Position numbers and translations under genes: made by a program. From Leptospira venezuelensis (GTDB lineage Bacteria; Spirochaetota; Leptospiria; Leptospirales; Leptospiraceae), in the NCBI RefSeq assembly GCF_002150035.1, contig NZ_NETS01000010.1, forward strand, positions 1,240,001 to 1,304,000: a stretch of DNA of 64,000 nt, given 5' to 3'. Positions 39,754 to 48,512 of the stretch are shown piece by piece; position 1 is the first letter of the stretch, and every line of letters begins with the position of its first letter. The notes beneath the pieces were generated by a model that worked only from the letters and a program-made list of their open reading frames with translations, was not told the origin of the DNA and searched no databases.

Positions 39754-39960
39754 TTACTCCTGGTTGATAGAAACTACTGGATAACCTTCTTCTTCTAAAA
39801 GTTTAGAAAGTGAAGAGATATCTTTTTTTGTTTCGAAACGTGCAGTTTGGGAGTTTAGGTCCACCGTGGGTTTAGAATCTGAATCGAAGGATTGGATTGT
39901 TTTCGATACTGTCTTTACACAATGGTCGCAGGTCATTCCTGATAATTTGATCTCGTACAT
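39754..39960 (-). CDS. copZ: CopZ-like copper chaperone
   Basis: 68 aa, one heavy-metal-associated (ferredoxin-like) domain. The metal site is GMTCDHC near 8-14, and the end is the family's EEGYPVVSI. It carries Cu(I) in the cytoplasm and hands it to the HMA domain of CopA. It is the first gene of a three-gene operon. A CueR-type promoter lies 34-54 bases upstream. The start has AAGGAGAAAC before the ATG. Confidence 0.88.
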   Translation of the reverse strand: MYEIKLSGMTCDHCVKTVSKTIQSFDSDSKPTVDLNSQTARFETKKDISSLSKLLEEEGYPVVSINQE

Positions 39961-39986
39961 TTTGTTTCTCCTTGATCTATACTTCT

Positions 39987-40017
39987 ATTCTCAACCTTCC
40001 AATAGTGGGAAGGTCAA
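39987..40017 (-). promoter_or_regulatory. CueR-type promoter and operator of the copper operon
   Basis: The operator is ACCTTCC-N7-GGAAGGT (39994-40014), a perfect inverted repeat. On the minus strand TTGACC (-35, 40017-40012) and GAGAAT (-10, 39992-39987) are 19 bases apart, the long spacer that MerR/CueR proteins shorten by twisting. It sits 34 bases before copZ, so it should drive copZ, the periplasmic protein and copA. Confidence 0.82.
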
Positions 40018-40068
40018 GACCCAAATCCAAAAAAAAAATCGCATTTTCAAAAAAAATAGGATTTTCTA

Positions 40069-40089
40069 ACCTTCTAATAGTTGGAAGGT
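40069..40089 (+). promoter_or_regulatory. Second CueR-type operator at the regulator gene
   Basis: ACCTTCT-N7-GGAAGGT is the same dyad with one changed base. It lies nine bases before the ATG of the MerR gene, so a promoter here with a 19-base spacer would place its start at or after the ATG. Autoregulation by blocking, or leaderless transcription, are both possible. Confidence 0.7.
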
Positions 40090-40097
40090 TATGTTTT

Positions 40098-40487
40098 ATG
40101 AATATCGGAGAAGTAGCCAAATTATCAGGTGTAAACCCAAAATTAGTCCGGCATTATGAATCTATTGGATTAGTGTCTAAGCCCATTCGCGCAGATTCTG
40201 GATATCGACTGTATTCAGAAAAAGATATTCATACATTGAGATTTATCAAAAGAGCTAGAGGTCTTGGATTTTCTTTGTCGGAGATCAAACAGTTATTGGG
40301 ACTTTGGAAAAATAAATCCAGGGCAAGTGCCCAGGTCAAAACTCTTGCCATGACTCATGTAAAAGAAATGCAGGCAAAAATTTTAGAATTACAATCTATG
40401 TGCGATACACTTACTCATTTGGCAAAACATTGCCACGGAGACCATAGACCAGATTGTCCTATTTTGGAGGAGTTAGAAGGGGAGTAG
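40098..40487 (+). CDS. CueR-like MerR-family copper regulator
   Basis: 129 aa from the ATG at 40098. The frame runs further upstream but the conserved start is MNIGEVAKLSGVNPKLVRHYE. The winged helix (GYRLYSEKDIHTLRFIKRARGLGFSLSEIKQLL) leads to a dimer helix and a C-terminal metal loop, C112-HGDHRPD-C120, at the same residue numbers as the copper ligands of E. coli CueR. In this family Cu(I) binding turns the repressed promoter on. It is divergent from the copZ operon, with two operator dyads between them. I did not assign cueR as the symbol because orthology is not tested. Confidence 0.88.
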   Translation: MNIGEVAKLSGVNPKLVRHYESIGLVSKPIRADSGYRLYSEKDIHTLRFIKRARGLGFSLSEIKQLLGLWKNKSRASAQVKTLAMTHVKEMQAKILELQSMCDTLTHLAKHCHGDHRPDCPILEELEGE

Positions 40488-40548
40488 AAAAAATTCTAAT
40501 CGGGAATTTATCTTTGTATTTTTGTCTATAAAATAATTTGAAGAAATC

Positions 40549-40657
40549 CTGTAGGAATTCCAACAGAAATCTCTGTTGAAAATCGGCTTGCTAAAGAAAG
40601 ACTTTTATGCTACTCGAACGGGTACCACCGGCCGGCCCCCACCCAATGAGGGTGGGG
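40549..40657 (+). repeat. Palindrome plus third copy of the GC-rich repeat
   Basis: CTGTAGGAATTCCAACAG (40549-40566) is an 18-base palindrome with one mismatch, like that at 2848-2865. It is followed by a CAACAGA/TCTGTTG hairpin. At 40619-40636 is a copy of the CGGGTACCACCG...CCGGCCCCC element and at 40637-40657 its CCCCACCC/GGGTGGGG hairpin (loop AATGA). This spacer (283 bp) has no gene. Confidence 0.6.
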
Positions 40658-40770
40658 CTTTCCTTATTTGCATAGCCCAAAATTGCCAATCCATAATAAA
40701 GAATTTTGTCCGACAAATCGCCAATACAGATAGAGAATATTAGAACGAAAAAATTTGCCACACCATAATT

Positions 40771-41916
40771 ATGATACAAGAATGTATAAATTTAGCTAGA
40801 AAACTTAGGAAAGGAGAAATCGATATCTCCGAATTTCAATATCTCGAGCAGATTGATGAGAAAGAGGACGAATCTTACGATTTAAACGAAAGACGAAGAT
40901 TTAAAATTCTGCTCGGAATGAGATTCGATCCTTCCGAGCAAGACGAGTCTTTATTAAAGATATTAATAAAGCAAGAAATTGAGATGAACAGTAACTCGGT
41001 TTCCCGAAGCGGGCTGGCATCTCTTGAGTTAAATTCTTTTCTGCTTTCTCGTTTTCGAAATCTTGAAAATGTTTGGCTTTTTTTGGAGGCTAAAAGAGCA
41101 AACTTTGACGCGCATTGTGGTTATGATCGGCAATATATAATCTCTGCGGGGATTGAGGAAACCTTTGCATATGTGAACAGTTCCCAAAATGAATTAAAAG
41201 AATTATTTTATGAGTATATGGAGGCATCGCCGGAACTCTGCGATATCAAAGAGAAAGATTTAGATCATTGGTTTTCATCCATGACTTCACAATATGATAT
41301 AAAGAAGGATTTTGCTAGTTTAGACGATCAGATATGGATGGCAGAACTCATTGGGGAAGAGGAGATTCTAAGAGAGAAGATTATTGAATGGAAAAATTTG
41401 GTTAAAGATTGGGATTCAGATAATTGTTGGTTTTTATCAAGTTATGCTCAAACTCTTCAGAATCTTGAATGGGAGATATTTGCAAACGAACAACTTTTCA
41501 TCCTCGCATTGAATGATTGGAATAAAGCGAGTTGTCTTCAAACTTTAAGTAAACTGTATTTACAGTCGGGTCGACCCGAAATTTCTTGGAAAAAAATTTG
41601 TGATGCAATCGTATGTTTGGAAAATATTGAAGATTGGAGAAATGTAAATTTGGGGAGATTTCTTGTAGAAAACTCCTTCGATATTTTCCTCCATTTTAAG
41701 GATCCAAAGAATTCTCTCGGGAAAGAGGCTTATGAATGGGCAATCGAACAAATGAAATACACGAACTTAAAAGATGTGTCTTGGAATTTATTGGAGAAGG
41801 CGGGAACTTGTGCGATTCAAATAGGAGATCCGGAAATTGGAACGGAACTTTTAATGATACTTGAAAAAATGAAAAAGGAATTTGCGGATGCGTTTCCACA
41901 TGACTATTCGGAATAG
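40771..41916 (+). CDS. Hypothetical protein, 381 aa
   Basis: No family recognised. No signal peptide. It is acidic and rich in Trp, Asp and Glu, with a helical, repeat-like C-terminal half (LQNLEWEIFANEQLFILALND, ACLQTLSKLYLQSGRPE), as in TPR- or ankyrin-like helical proteins. Its coding DNA is AT-richer than the operons around it, and it stands alone between a repeat-bearing spacer and a convergent MFS gene. The ATG start lacks a strong ribosome binding site. Possibly horizontally acquired, which is inference only. Confidence 0.6.
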   Translation: MIQECINLARKLRKGEIDISEFQYLEQIDEKEDESYDLNERRRFKILLGMRFDPSEQDESLLKILIKQEIEMNSNSVSRSGLASLELNSFLLSRFRNLENVWLFLEAKRANFDAHCGYDRQYIISAGIEETFAYVNSSQNELKELFYEYMEASPELCDIKEKDLDHWFSSMTSQYDIKKDFASLDDQIWMAELIGEEEILREKIIEWKNLVKDWDSDNCWFLSSYAQTLQNLEWEIFANEQLFILALNDWNKASCLQTLSKLYLQSGRPEISWKKICDAIVCLENIEDWRNVNLGRFLVENSFDIFLHFKDPKNSLGKEAYEWAIEQMKYTNLKDVSWNLLEKAGTCAIQIGDPEIGTELLMILEKMKKEFADAFPHDYSE

Positions 41917-41936
41917 TATCCTGAGAAAAGGTTAAT

Positions 41937-42022
41937 ATAGAGGCTTTTCGTCTTTATAGAAAAACTTTTTATGAATCCAGGTCTTGAATAAGATCTTTGT
42001 TTTCTGCCGAAAGACGAATGAA
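41937..42022. repeat. Direct repeat A: copy of the PilZ gene 3' end at the MFS gene 3' end
   Basis: Matches 43164-43248 at 75 of 86 aligned positions by my count, with one 1-base gap. It covers the last 54 bases of the MFS gene and 32 bases after its stop. In the same reading frame both encode KDLIQDL; the extra base in this copy then brings in a TAA. Confidence 0.85.
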
Positions 42023-43162
42023 ATAGAAAGAAACAAATGTGGAAACAATAGCAGCTAAAAGGAACATACATTTAGGCCCAAAATAAAACCAAATCAATCC
42101 ACCAAGATTACTCGCAATCAATGCAGCAATACTATTCAAACCTGCAAATGTTCCAATAGCGGAAGCGGAATCTGTTTTAGGAGTGATATTGGTGATCAAT
42201 GCCTTGGAAATTCCTTCCGTGTTGGCAGCATAAATTCCATATAAAAAGAATAAGGAATAGAAATGGATTTTATCTTCTGCGAATATCATACCTCCATACA
42301 CAAGAGTAAAAGCGAATAATCCGAAAATCAAAGTAGGTTTAAGCCCAATCTTGTCGGCTAAGATGCCCGCAGGAAGAGAGAATGCAGCATAAACTAGATT
42401 ATAAAAAATGTATATTCCAATTACCTGAGAATCTTCTAAACCTTTTGCTTTTGCCATTAAAAGAAGAAAAAGATCAGAGCTGTTGATCAGTCCAAAAATC
42501 AAAAGTCCGATCACTAACTTTTGATAAGAGATCGGCGAATTCTTCCAATAGAGAAAAGAAGAAAGAAAGTTTGAATTCTCTTGTGTTACTAATTTTTCTT
42601 TATTCTTATCTTTCAGAAGACCTGAGATCAGAAATGCTGAGAGTCCTGGGACTGCAGCGATAAAAAATAGGATGGAATAGTTTTCAGGATAAAAATGTAA
42701 AAATACTAAAGCAAATGTAGGTCCGATCACCGCGCCTAAAGTGTCCATAGAACGATGAAATCCAAAAACAGTACCTTTACTTTCTGGTGTTGCCTCGTCG
42801 GAAAGTAATGCGTCTCTTGCACCTGTTCTGATCCCTTTACCAAATCGATCCATCGTCCTAGATAAAAAGATCCAAAGAGGGAAGGTAAAAAATCCCATGA
42901 TTGGTTTGGAGATTGCGCTTAATAAATAACCGAATTGAACGAATGGAACTCTCTTGCCGTTTTGGTCAGAAAGTCGCCCGAAATAACCTTTGCTAAGCCC
43001 TGCGATTGCTTCTGCAAACCCTTCTAGGACACCGATCAAAATCACAGAGAAGCCTATGCTCTTTAAATAAAGAGGCATGATAGGATATAACATTTCGCTG
43101 GATACATCAGTGAAAAAACTGATGAAGGAAAGTACCCAGACTGCCTTGGTGATTTTTTTCAG
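41969..43162 (-). CDS. MFS transporter
   Basis: Twelve-helix permease, 397 aa if it starts at the CTG at 43162, or 374 aa from the first ATG at 43093. The upstream frame encodes part of the first helix (WVLSFISFFTDVSSEMLYP), which the family needs, and no ATG, GTG or TTG occurs before the in-frame TAA above it. CTG overlaps the PilZ stop as CTGA. MFS motif A-like GRLSDQNGKRVPF (loop 2-3) and SRTMDRFGKGIRTGARDALL (loop 4-5, drug-type) are seen. Its last residues (LSAENKDLIQDLDS) look borrowed from the PilZ protein's tail. Substrate unknown. Confidence 0.85.
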   Translation of the reverse strand: MKKITKAVWVLSFISFFTDVSSEMLYPIMPLYLKSIGFSVILIGVLEGFAEAIAGLSKGYFGRLSDQNGKRVPFVQFGYLLSAISKPIMGFFTFPLWIFLSRTMDRFGKGIRTGARDALLSDEATPESKGTVFGFHRSMDTLGAVIGPTFALVFLHFYPENYSILFFIAAVPGLSAFLISGLLKDKNKEKLVTQENSNFLSSFLYWKNSPISYQKLVIGLLIFGLINSSDLFLLLMAKAKGLEDSQVIGIYIFYNLVYAAFSLPAGILADKIGLKPTLIFGLFAFTLVYGGMIFAEDKIHFYSLFFLYGIYAANTEGISKALITNITPKTDSASAIGTFAGLNSIAALIASNLGGLIWFYFGPKCMFLLAAIVSTFVSFYFIRLSAENKDLIQDLDS

Positions 43163-43542
43163 GATAGAGGCTTTTTGTCTTTGTCGAAAAACTTTTTATG
43201 GATCAGGTCTTGGATAAGATCTTTGTCTTCTTCCGAAAGGCTGATGAAGATTACGTTTGCTTTTTTTCCGGAGACTCGGATCACTTCTGATTCAAGTTCC
43301 ATATTTTTACCGTTGATATTTCCGAATAGAATGATCCGGTCACCTTCGAAAACGGAAGTGCGAGTCTCAATACCCGCTCCCCCAGTTCCTATATCAACGA
43401 TGAATACTGGAAATCTTTGGGTCCGACCCTTAACTATAAAATCGCCATCGATGGTGATTTTGACGCGAGCGTTCTTTCTCTTCTGTTGAGAAGGGTCCCG
43501 GTATTCGTATTTATCGTCGAAAAGGGAGTTAGTGCCCGCCAT
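43159..43542 (-). CDS. PilZ-domain protein
   Basis: 127 aa, single PilZ domain. The c-di-GMP-type signature is RKNAR (residues 22-26; R-x-x-x-R) and, after ~28 residues, D-I-G-T-G-G-A-G (a D-x-S-x-x-G-like strand, with T for S). Such proteins bind cyclic di-GMP to switch motility or envelope functions. It follows the NRDE gene by seven bases and precedes the MFS gene, in a likely four-gene operon. Its 3' end is the source or twin of the repeat at the MFS tail. Confidence 0.85.
   Translation of the reverse strand: MAGTNSLFDDKYEYRDPSQQKRKNARVKITIDGDFIVKGRTQRFPVFIVDIGTGGAGIETRTSVFEGDRIILFGNINGKNMELESEVIRVSGKKANVIFISLSEEDKDLIQDLIHKKFFDKDKKPLS
43164..43248. repeat. Direct repeat B: 3' end of the PilZ gene
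   Basis: The other copy of the ~85-base repeat. It lies wholly within the PilZ gene, ending three bases from its stop codon. With copy A it brackets almost the whole MFS gene. Confidence 0.85.
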
Positions 43543-43549
43543 ACGACAA

Positions 43550-44296
43550 TCATGCAGAAGTTCGAAAATCAGTCAAAGTGAAATTGTAATCTTCTTCAGG
43601 TCCTTCTTCGCAAGGTTGAGAATTCTTGTAAGAGAAATAAACAGAGGCTCCATCTAAAACAATTACTGTTCTGGAAACTGAATGTGCATCTCTTCTATGC
43701 ATACAAGGCGATAAAGCGCCTTGTTCAGGCAAATGAGAAGATAAGAAAGACTTAGCAATCTTTGCAAAATTTGTGGCATCAGGAAGGGAAGAAGGACGAA
43801 AACTTGTTTCAAAGGTTTCTCTTCTGGCCACTTGGGCCTTGGGTCCCTGCGTGAATGAACTTCCGAATACTGCAAATGTTTCGGAGCCTGTTTCTGTTTG
43901 GTAAGTTTTACCATCCCAGACAAAAATTTCGGTCTTCTCTTTACCGACTTTGAATAGTTTGAATGGATAATATTTTTCCAACTCTGAATCTGTATAAGAC
44001 TCAGGAGTTCTTTCTCCGAGCAGAATGGAGCGGACTAACAATCCTCTACTCACAGGATTACGAAGTAATTTTAAAGTAGCTTCGTAATAATTTACTAGAC
44101 AGATGATTTCTCCAGTTTGAGTGACTCCTATCCAAGTACCTCCTGCTTCTCCATCGATTGGAGCGATTGCCTTTCCTGAATTGGATTCGAGCAGTTGAGG
44201 CGAAAGAGAGGGTTTTCTTTTGAAGGATTCGTCTCTATTAAATCCTACTCCAAGTATTCCTTTAGTTGGGTCTCTATAAATTATAGAAGTGCACAT
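43550..44296 (-). CDS. NRDE-family (TANGO2-like) protein
   Basis: 248 aa. The N-terminus M-C-T-S-I-I-Y begins with Cys2, as in N-terminal nucleophile hydrolases, and the family's name motif is GFNRDE (near 18-23), followed by GGTWIGVT and LVNYYEA. The TANGO2/NRDE family has been linked to heme or lipid handling in other organisms, but its activity is not settled. It begins one base after the stop of the FlgD-Ig/OmpA gene, and PilZ follows seven bases later. Confidence 0.85.
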   Translation of the reverse strand: MCTSIIYRDPTKGILGVGFNRDESFKRKPSLSPQLLESNSGKAIAPIDGEAGGTWIGVTQTGEIICLVNYYEATLKLLRNPVSRGLLVRSILLGERTPESYTDSELEKYYPFKLFKVGKEKTEIFVWDGKTYQTETGSETFAVFGSSFTQGPKAQVARRETFETSFRPSSLPDATNFAKIAKSFLSSHLPEQGALSPCMHRRDAHSVSRTVIVLDGASVYFSYKNSQPCEEGPEEDYNFTLTDFRTSA

Positions 44297-44297
44297 T

Positions 44298-46070
44298 TTA
44301 TTTCCCTACACTTAGAAAGAAATCTACTCTTTCGTTACGTTCTGCCTCGTAAGCTCCGTTACCAGGGATCAAAGGTAATGTTTCTCCATAACCTCTGTAT
44401 CTATATCTTCCAAATTCATAATCTTTTCCGAATAAAGATTGAAATACTTTCTTAGCTTTCTCTTCGGAAGCTCTTAGATTATATTCATCGTCTCCTCTAT
44501 GAGAAGTATGGATTTGTAACTCCGCTTTGTACCCAGGAAACTTGCTTAACACCGATTTTAGTTTAGAAGGTAACGTCCACCATTTGTCTTCATAAATACG
44601 ATTTGGGACGGAAAATCTAAATCCTTCTTTTTCTTTTACTACTAGGATATCTGTTTTTATATCTCCTAGCTCTAACTCCTCTTCTCCGCCAAATATGTCT
44701 TTGTAGGAGAGAATAAATCTAAGTTCTGCTAAAGATCCTATCCTTCTTCCTTGGTCATCTAATCCATACCAGATCAATTTGTCTGGGCCGTTTCCTGTTC
44801 CGTTCCAGCTGCGAACTATCCTTTCTTCCTGCTTGTCTCCATCATAATAGGATTCCATAATATTAATCTTCCAGGATACGATTGGAAGTCCTTTGGACTT
44901 TAGACGGATCTCAACTAAATCTTTTTGCCAATCCCCATCAGGTGTAAATCCACCTGGAGAAACATCGTAGGAGAATTTTGGTTTCTGATCTGAAAGTTGA
45001 AATTTTTTAGGGATGCTTGTATACTTATCATATCTATTATACACTATTAGACGATACATATAAGTTCCCGGACCTAATACTTTGTTTTCCTTGTTTTTAG
45101 GTTCCCAGATCAGTTCAGCCGGAGGTTCTCCTAAGGATTTTTGAGAGAAAACTAGATTATCATCTTTTGCCTCATTCTTAAAAATTTCCAATTCATAAGA
45201 ATCCGATTTTAATTTAGAAGAAACAAATGAGTTAAATTTAATACGATTCAATGGATTGTTTGGATCAGAAGGAAATAAATCTCCTTCTACATTTAAATCC
45301 ACTCCGGAGGAATCATTTTTAATTGTAAGATTTTCGATCTTATCTATCGATTCGTTCCCTGCAGGATCTCTGCCTGTGAGTTTATAAGTATACAAACCTG
45401 GAGGAACAGGACGTCCGTTGGAATCGGTTCCATCCCATACAAGTTGATAGGGAACTTCTCTATTTCTCCAAGTATAAGCTTTTAAGGATCTACCTTCGAA
45501 GTCTAAAAATTCTCCGGTAAAAATATCGGCAGATTCTCCGGATGCCTTTTGTTGTATGATAATTTTGGATAAGTTCCTATCTTCGCTTAATAATAGCTTA
45601 GTCTTACAATTTGCCTCTGCTTTCGGAGGTCTCGCATCTAAGTAGAATGTAGACTCTTCTGAGAGGATCCTTTCTTTGTTAGCAGTCAGTAAAAATAACT
45701 GATAGGTATAGTATCCGTCACCTACTGGAGTTCCGTTTTCATTTTCTCCATCCCATTCCAGGATAGAAGGTAGATAAATATCTTCAGGTGCAAATTCATT
45801 CTCATCTGAAAATAGTGTGAATCCTTTTCTGCGGATCTTGCCTGCTTCGAATTTTCTAACAGTTTCTCCGGAGGCACTTCTGATTGTTAATTCCCAGTCT
45901 TGTAACTTGGGTAAAGAAGAAGTCTGTATCTTGAATCTTAGAATATCGGAGACCCCGTCCCAGTTCGGAGAGAAGGAGCCGGATTCAGTGCTGATAAGCG
46001 AATTTGCAGAAACAGAAGAGGAGAATAAAATTCCCAGAAGACCTAAAAAAGGAAAAAATTTTCCGAACAT
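44298..46070 (-). CDS. Exported protein with FlgD-type Ig repeats and OmpA-like end
   Basis: 590 aa. Signal peptide (FFPFLGLLGILFSSSVSA). Repeats of the FlgD/gliding-motility-like Ig type: ILEWDGENENGTPVGDGYYTYQL, LVWDGTDSNGRPVPPGLYTYKL, and IWEPKNKENKVLGPGTYMYRL, plus WYGLDDQGRRIGS. The last ~120 residues match an OmpA-like peptidoglycan-binding domain: LQIHTSHRGDDEYN, the LRASEEKAKKVFQSLF helix and GYGETLPLIPGN with NERVDF. So it is probably an envelope-linked structural protein. First gene of the NRDE/PilZ/MFS operon. Confidence 0.85.
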   Translation of the reverse strand: MFGKFFPFLGLLGILFSSSVSANSLISTESGSFSPNWDGVSDILRFKIQTSSLPKLQDWELTIRSASGETVRKFEAGKIRRKGFTLFSDENEFAPEDIYLPSILEWDGENENGTPVGDGYYTYQLFLLTANKERILSEESTFYLDARPPKAEANCKTKLLLSEDRNLSKIIIQQKASGESADIFTGEFLDFEGRSLKAYTWRNREVPYQLVWDGTDSNGRPVPPGLYTYKLTGRDPAGNESIDKIENLTIKNDSSGVDLNVEGDLFPSDPNNPLNRIKFNSFVSSKLKSDSYELEIFKNEAKDDNLVFSQKSLGEPPAELIWEPKNKENKVLGPGTYMYRLIVYNRYDKYTSIPKKFQLSDQKPKFSYDVSPGGFTPDGDWQKDLVEIRLKSKGLPIVSWKINIMESYYDGDKQEERIVRSWNGTGNGPDKLIWYGLDDQGRRIGSLAELRFILSYKDIFGGEEELELGDIKTDILVVKEKEGFRFSVPNRIYEDKWWTLPSKLKSVLSKFPGYKAELQIHTSHRGDDEYNLRASEEKAKKVFQSLFGKDYEFGRYRYRGYGETLPLIPGNGAYEAERNERVDFFLSVGK

Positions 46071-46104
46071 GCTACTAGGAAATTCCTTCCGAGAAAAAAT
46101 GCAC

Positions 46105-46656
46105 TTATGTTTTATCCTCTAGTTTTCTGTTCCGGATCGAACCCATATGAGTTCCTGAATTAGAACACTCAGATTTTTCAGTATAACGTTTTAATGCAAA
46201 TGTGACCGAAGCAAAAGCGATCTCTTCCCAAGGGATCTCTTCAGGAGAGAATAGTTTTACTTCTTCCGATTCTGGACTTTCTGAAAACAATCCATCGATT
46301 AAATTCGCGAGAAAGAACATATAAACTTGGCTGATATGAGGGATGCTGTAGACGGAATGTAGTCGCACTATATCTATCTTTGCATTTGCTTCTTCCGAAG
46401 TCTCTCTGGCGGCACCTTCTTCAACGGTTTCCCTGTTCTCTAAAAATCCCGCGGGTAGGGTCCAATATCCTTTTCTGGGTTCGATTGCACGTTTGCAGAG
46501 AAGTATTTTTCCTTCCCAGATAGGAATGGTCCCAACGATTACCTTTGGATTTTGGTAATGTATGGTCCCGCAGTTCTCACAAACATATCTTGTGAGACTA
46601 TCTCCTTCCGGGATTTTTTGGACTACTTCAAAGCCGCAAACGCTGCAAAATTTCAT
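46105..46656 (-). CDS. Nudix hydrolase with N-terminal zinc ribbon
   Basis: 183 aa. A zinc ribbon (CSVCGFEV...CENCG) precedes the Nudix domain. The Nudix box G-x5-E-x7-R-E-x-x-E-E is seen as GFLENRETVEEGAARETSEEAN (residues ~70-91). Members with a ribbon hydrolyse NADH or ADP-ribose-type substrates. The ATGA overlap with the cstA stop makes it the second gene of a cstA-nudix operon, so both may respond to starvation. Specificity cannot be read from the sequence. Confidence 0.9.
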   Translation of the reverse strand: MKFCSVCGFEVVQKIPEGDSLTRYVCENCGTIHYQNPKVIVGTIPIWEGKILLCKRAIEPRKGYWTLPAGFLENRETVEEGAARETSEEANAKIDIVRLHSVYSIPHISQVYMFFLANLIDGLFSESPESEEVKLFSPEEIPWEEIAFASVTFALKRYTEKSECSNSGTHMGSIRNRKLEDKT

Positions 46657-48512
46657 GCTTTAGAAAACCTTCTCCATGCCAGGATCGCTTCTACTAATAA
46701 CCAAAGAGTTAGAAAGATCAAAACTCCTCCGACTGTCGCAAGCAAATAGCTAGGCGATTTAGAGAATAAGAAGTCGTAGAAGTTAATGACCATTGCCCAA
46801 AGTGTTGCACCCAATACGAATATCATCGGTATAAAACTGATCCAGGTCTTCTTTTTAGAATACAATAAATAAATTGTAATTACAAGCAAAGCAAGTCCTG
46901 CTAATAACTGGTTTGTAGTTCCGAATAGTTTCCAAAGTGCTAATCCTGCTGTAGTTTTTTTGCCTCCTTGGTCTATTTGTAAGAATGCAAAAAAACCGAT
47001 GGCAACACATGCGATAATACTGGAAACGTAACGATTTCCTAAAGTTTTTCTGATCATTTCAGATCCGAAACTTTCTGCGATCTCTTCTATATTATATCTT
47101 AATAATCTGGTAGCCGAATCTAGGGAAGTTAAGGCAAAACTTACCACGACAAGAGCAATGAATCCTTGTGCAAATCCTTCGTCGAAGCCTAATTGAGAGA
47201 TGAACCTCCCGGTCCCATATATATAGGCTCCAACAGAAGGTGCCAAGCCTTGGATGCCGGACCAAGACTTGTAGAAAGAGGACCATTCCCCTGCAGATGC
47301 AAAACCGATTGTACAGGCAACAACGGAAGTAAGACCCAAAAGAGATTCACCGATCATTCCGCCGTATCCGATCACTCTTGCGTCAATTTCTCTATCCAAT
47401 TGTTTTGCAGTGGTTCCAGAACTTACTAAAGCATGAAAACCTGAGACCGCACCGCATGCGATTGTAATAAACACGAACGGAATAATATCCATATCTACTT
47501 TTTCAGTGCGGATTGCTTCCGCATTAAAGGAGGAAAATTCTCCGAAGATGCTGCCTTTAACGAAACCAAAATAGATTGCGATGATCCCCAAATACAATAA
47601 GAAGGAATTGATATAATCTCTACTTTGGAGAAGTAGCCAGACTGGAGTAACAGACGCCAAGAAAGCATATGCAAGAAGTATAATTTTCCAAATTGGAACT
47701 CCTGGAGATTTGTCTATATCGTTTAGACCTGTCCAAGTCAAAATGGAATCATTCATACCAAGCACCATTACTACCAAGGTAAGCGCCACGGAAGCAAATG
47801 TAAGTGGTCCAAGCTTCATTCCTTTTTTATAATGGAGCCAACCGACTAAGATCGCAAAAACCATGATCCCTGCAGTAGGAATTACAGCCTCAGGAAAATG
47901 ACTTCTGAGTTTAATAGGAGAAGAAGGAGTTTCTACCCTAACTTCTGAAGGATGTACGTGATCTTTGATGCTAGGAGTAGATTGTGTTTGTTCAATTTGT
48001 GGAGGAGGAGTTACTGGTGTTTGCTTTAACTTCGGATCTGCAGAGAACATTTCTGCAAGAACGATCACGAATACACCCATAGCTAATGCGACTAAGAAAA
48101 AAATGATCGCATGAAATAGACTTCTAGCTCTTGGTCCTAAAAGATCCTGAGCAACTTGTCCGATCGATTTTCCCTGGTTGCGGACTGAAACTACGATTGC
48201 CCCGAAATCATGGACACAACCGATAAAAATTCCTCCGAATACCACCCAAAGCATTGCAGGTAACCATCCCCAGATCACTGCGACCGCAGGTCCTAGGATT
48301 GGAGCAAGCCCGGCGATGGAAGCATAATGGTGTCCGAACAAAACCGCAGGCTTTGTGGGAAGATAATCCACACCATCGTTGAACTTATGAGCTGGGGTAT
48401 CACCCACAGTGTCTTTGAGTTGGAAGATGGACTTGGATAAAAATCCGGAGTAAAACTTATAACCTAAAAAATAAAGAGTGAAACAACCAAAAACCGCGAG
48501 AAGGGGTAACAT
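46653..48512 (-). CDS. cstA: Carbon starvation protein A (CstA-type peptide/pyruvate transporter)
   Basis: 619 aa with many membrane helices. Family motifs are present: KPAVLFGHHYASIAGLAPILGPAVA near 54-78, the VFGGIFIGCVHDFGAIV loop and, later, ALVSSGTTAKQLDRE. A cytosolic/periplasmic insertion of ~60 residues, with a Pro/Gln-rich run (TPVTPPPQIEQTQS), follows helix 4. The family takes up peptides or pyruvate under carbon limitation. It is transcribed just ahead of the overlapping Nudix gene. No CRP-type site is obvious in its 105-base leader. Confidence 0.93.
   Translation of the reverse strand: MLPLLAVFGCFTLYFLGYKFYSGFLSKSIFQLKDTVGDTPAHKFNDGVDYLPTKPAVLFGHHYASIAGLAPILGPAVAVIWGWLPAMLWVVFGGIFIGCVHDFGAIVVSVRNQGKSIGQVAQDLLGPRARSLFHAIIFFLVALAMGVFVIVLAEMFSADPKLKQTPVTPPPQIEQTQSTPSIKDHVHPSEVRVETPSSPIKLRSHFPEAVIPTAGIMVFAILVGWLHYKKGMKLGPLTFASVALTLVVMVLGMNDSILTWTGLNDIDKSPGVPIWKIILLAYAFLASVTPVWLLLQSRDYINSFLLYLGIIAIYFGFVKGSIFGEFSSFNAEAIRTEKVDMDIIPFVFITIACGAVSGFHALVSSGTTAKQLDREIDARVIGYGGMIGESLLGLTSVVACTIGFASAGEWSSFYKSWSGIQGLAPSVGAYIYGTGRFISQLGFDEGFAQGFIALVVVSFALTSLDSATRLLRYNIEEIAESFGSEMIRKTLGNRYVSSIIACVAIGFFAFLQIDQGGKKTTAGLALWKLFGTTNQLLAGLALLVITIYLLYSKKKTWISFIPMIFVLGATLWAMVINFYDFLFSKSPSYLLATVGGVLIFLTLWLLVEAILAWRRFSKA

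Noticed and set aside
39972..40097. Upstream extension of the MerR gene
   Set aside because: The family's conserved start is MNIGEVAK at 40098, and the extension crosses both operators.
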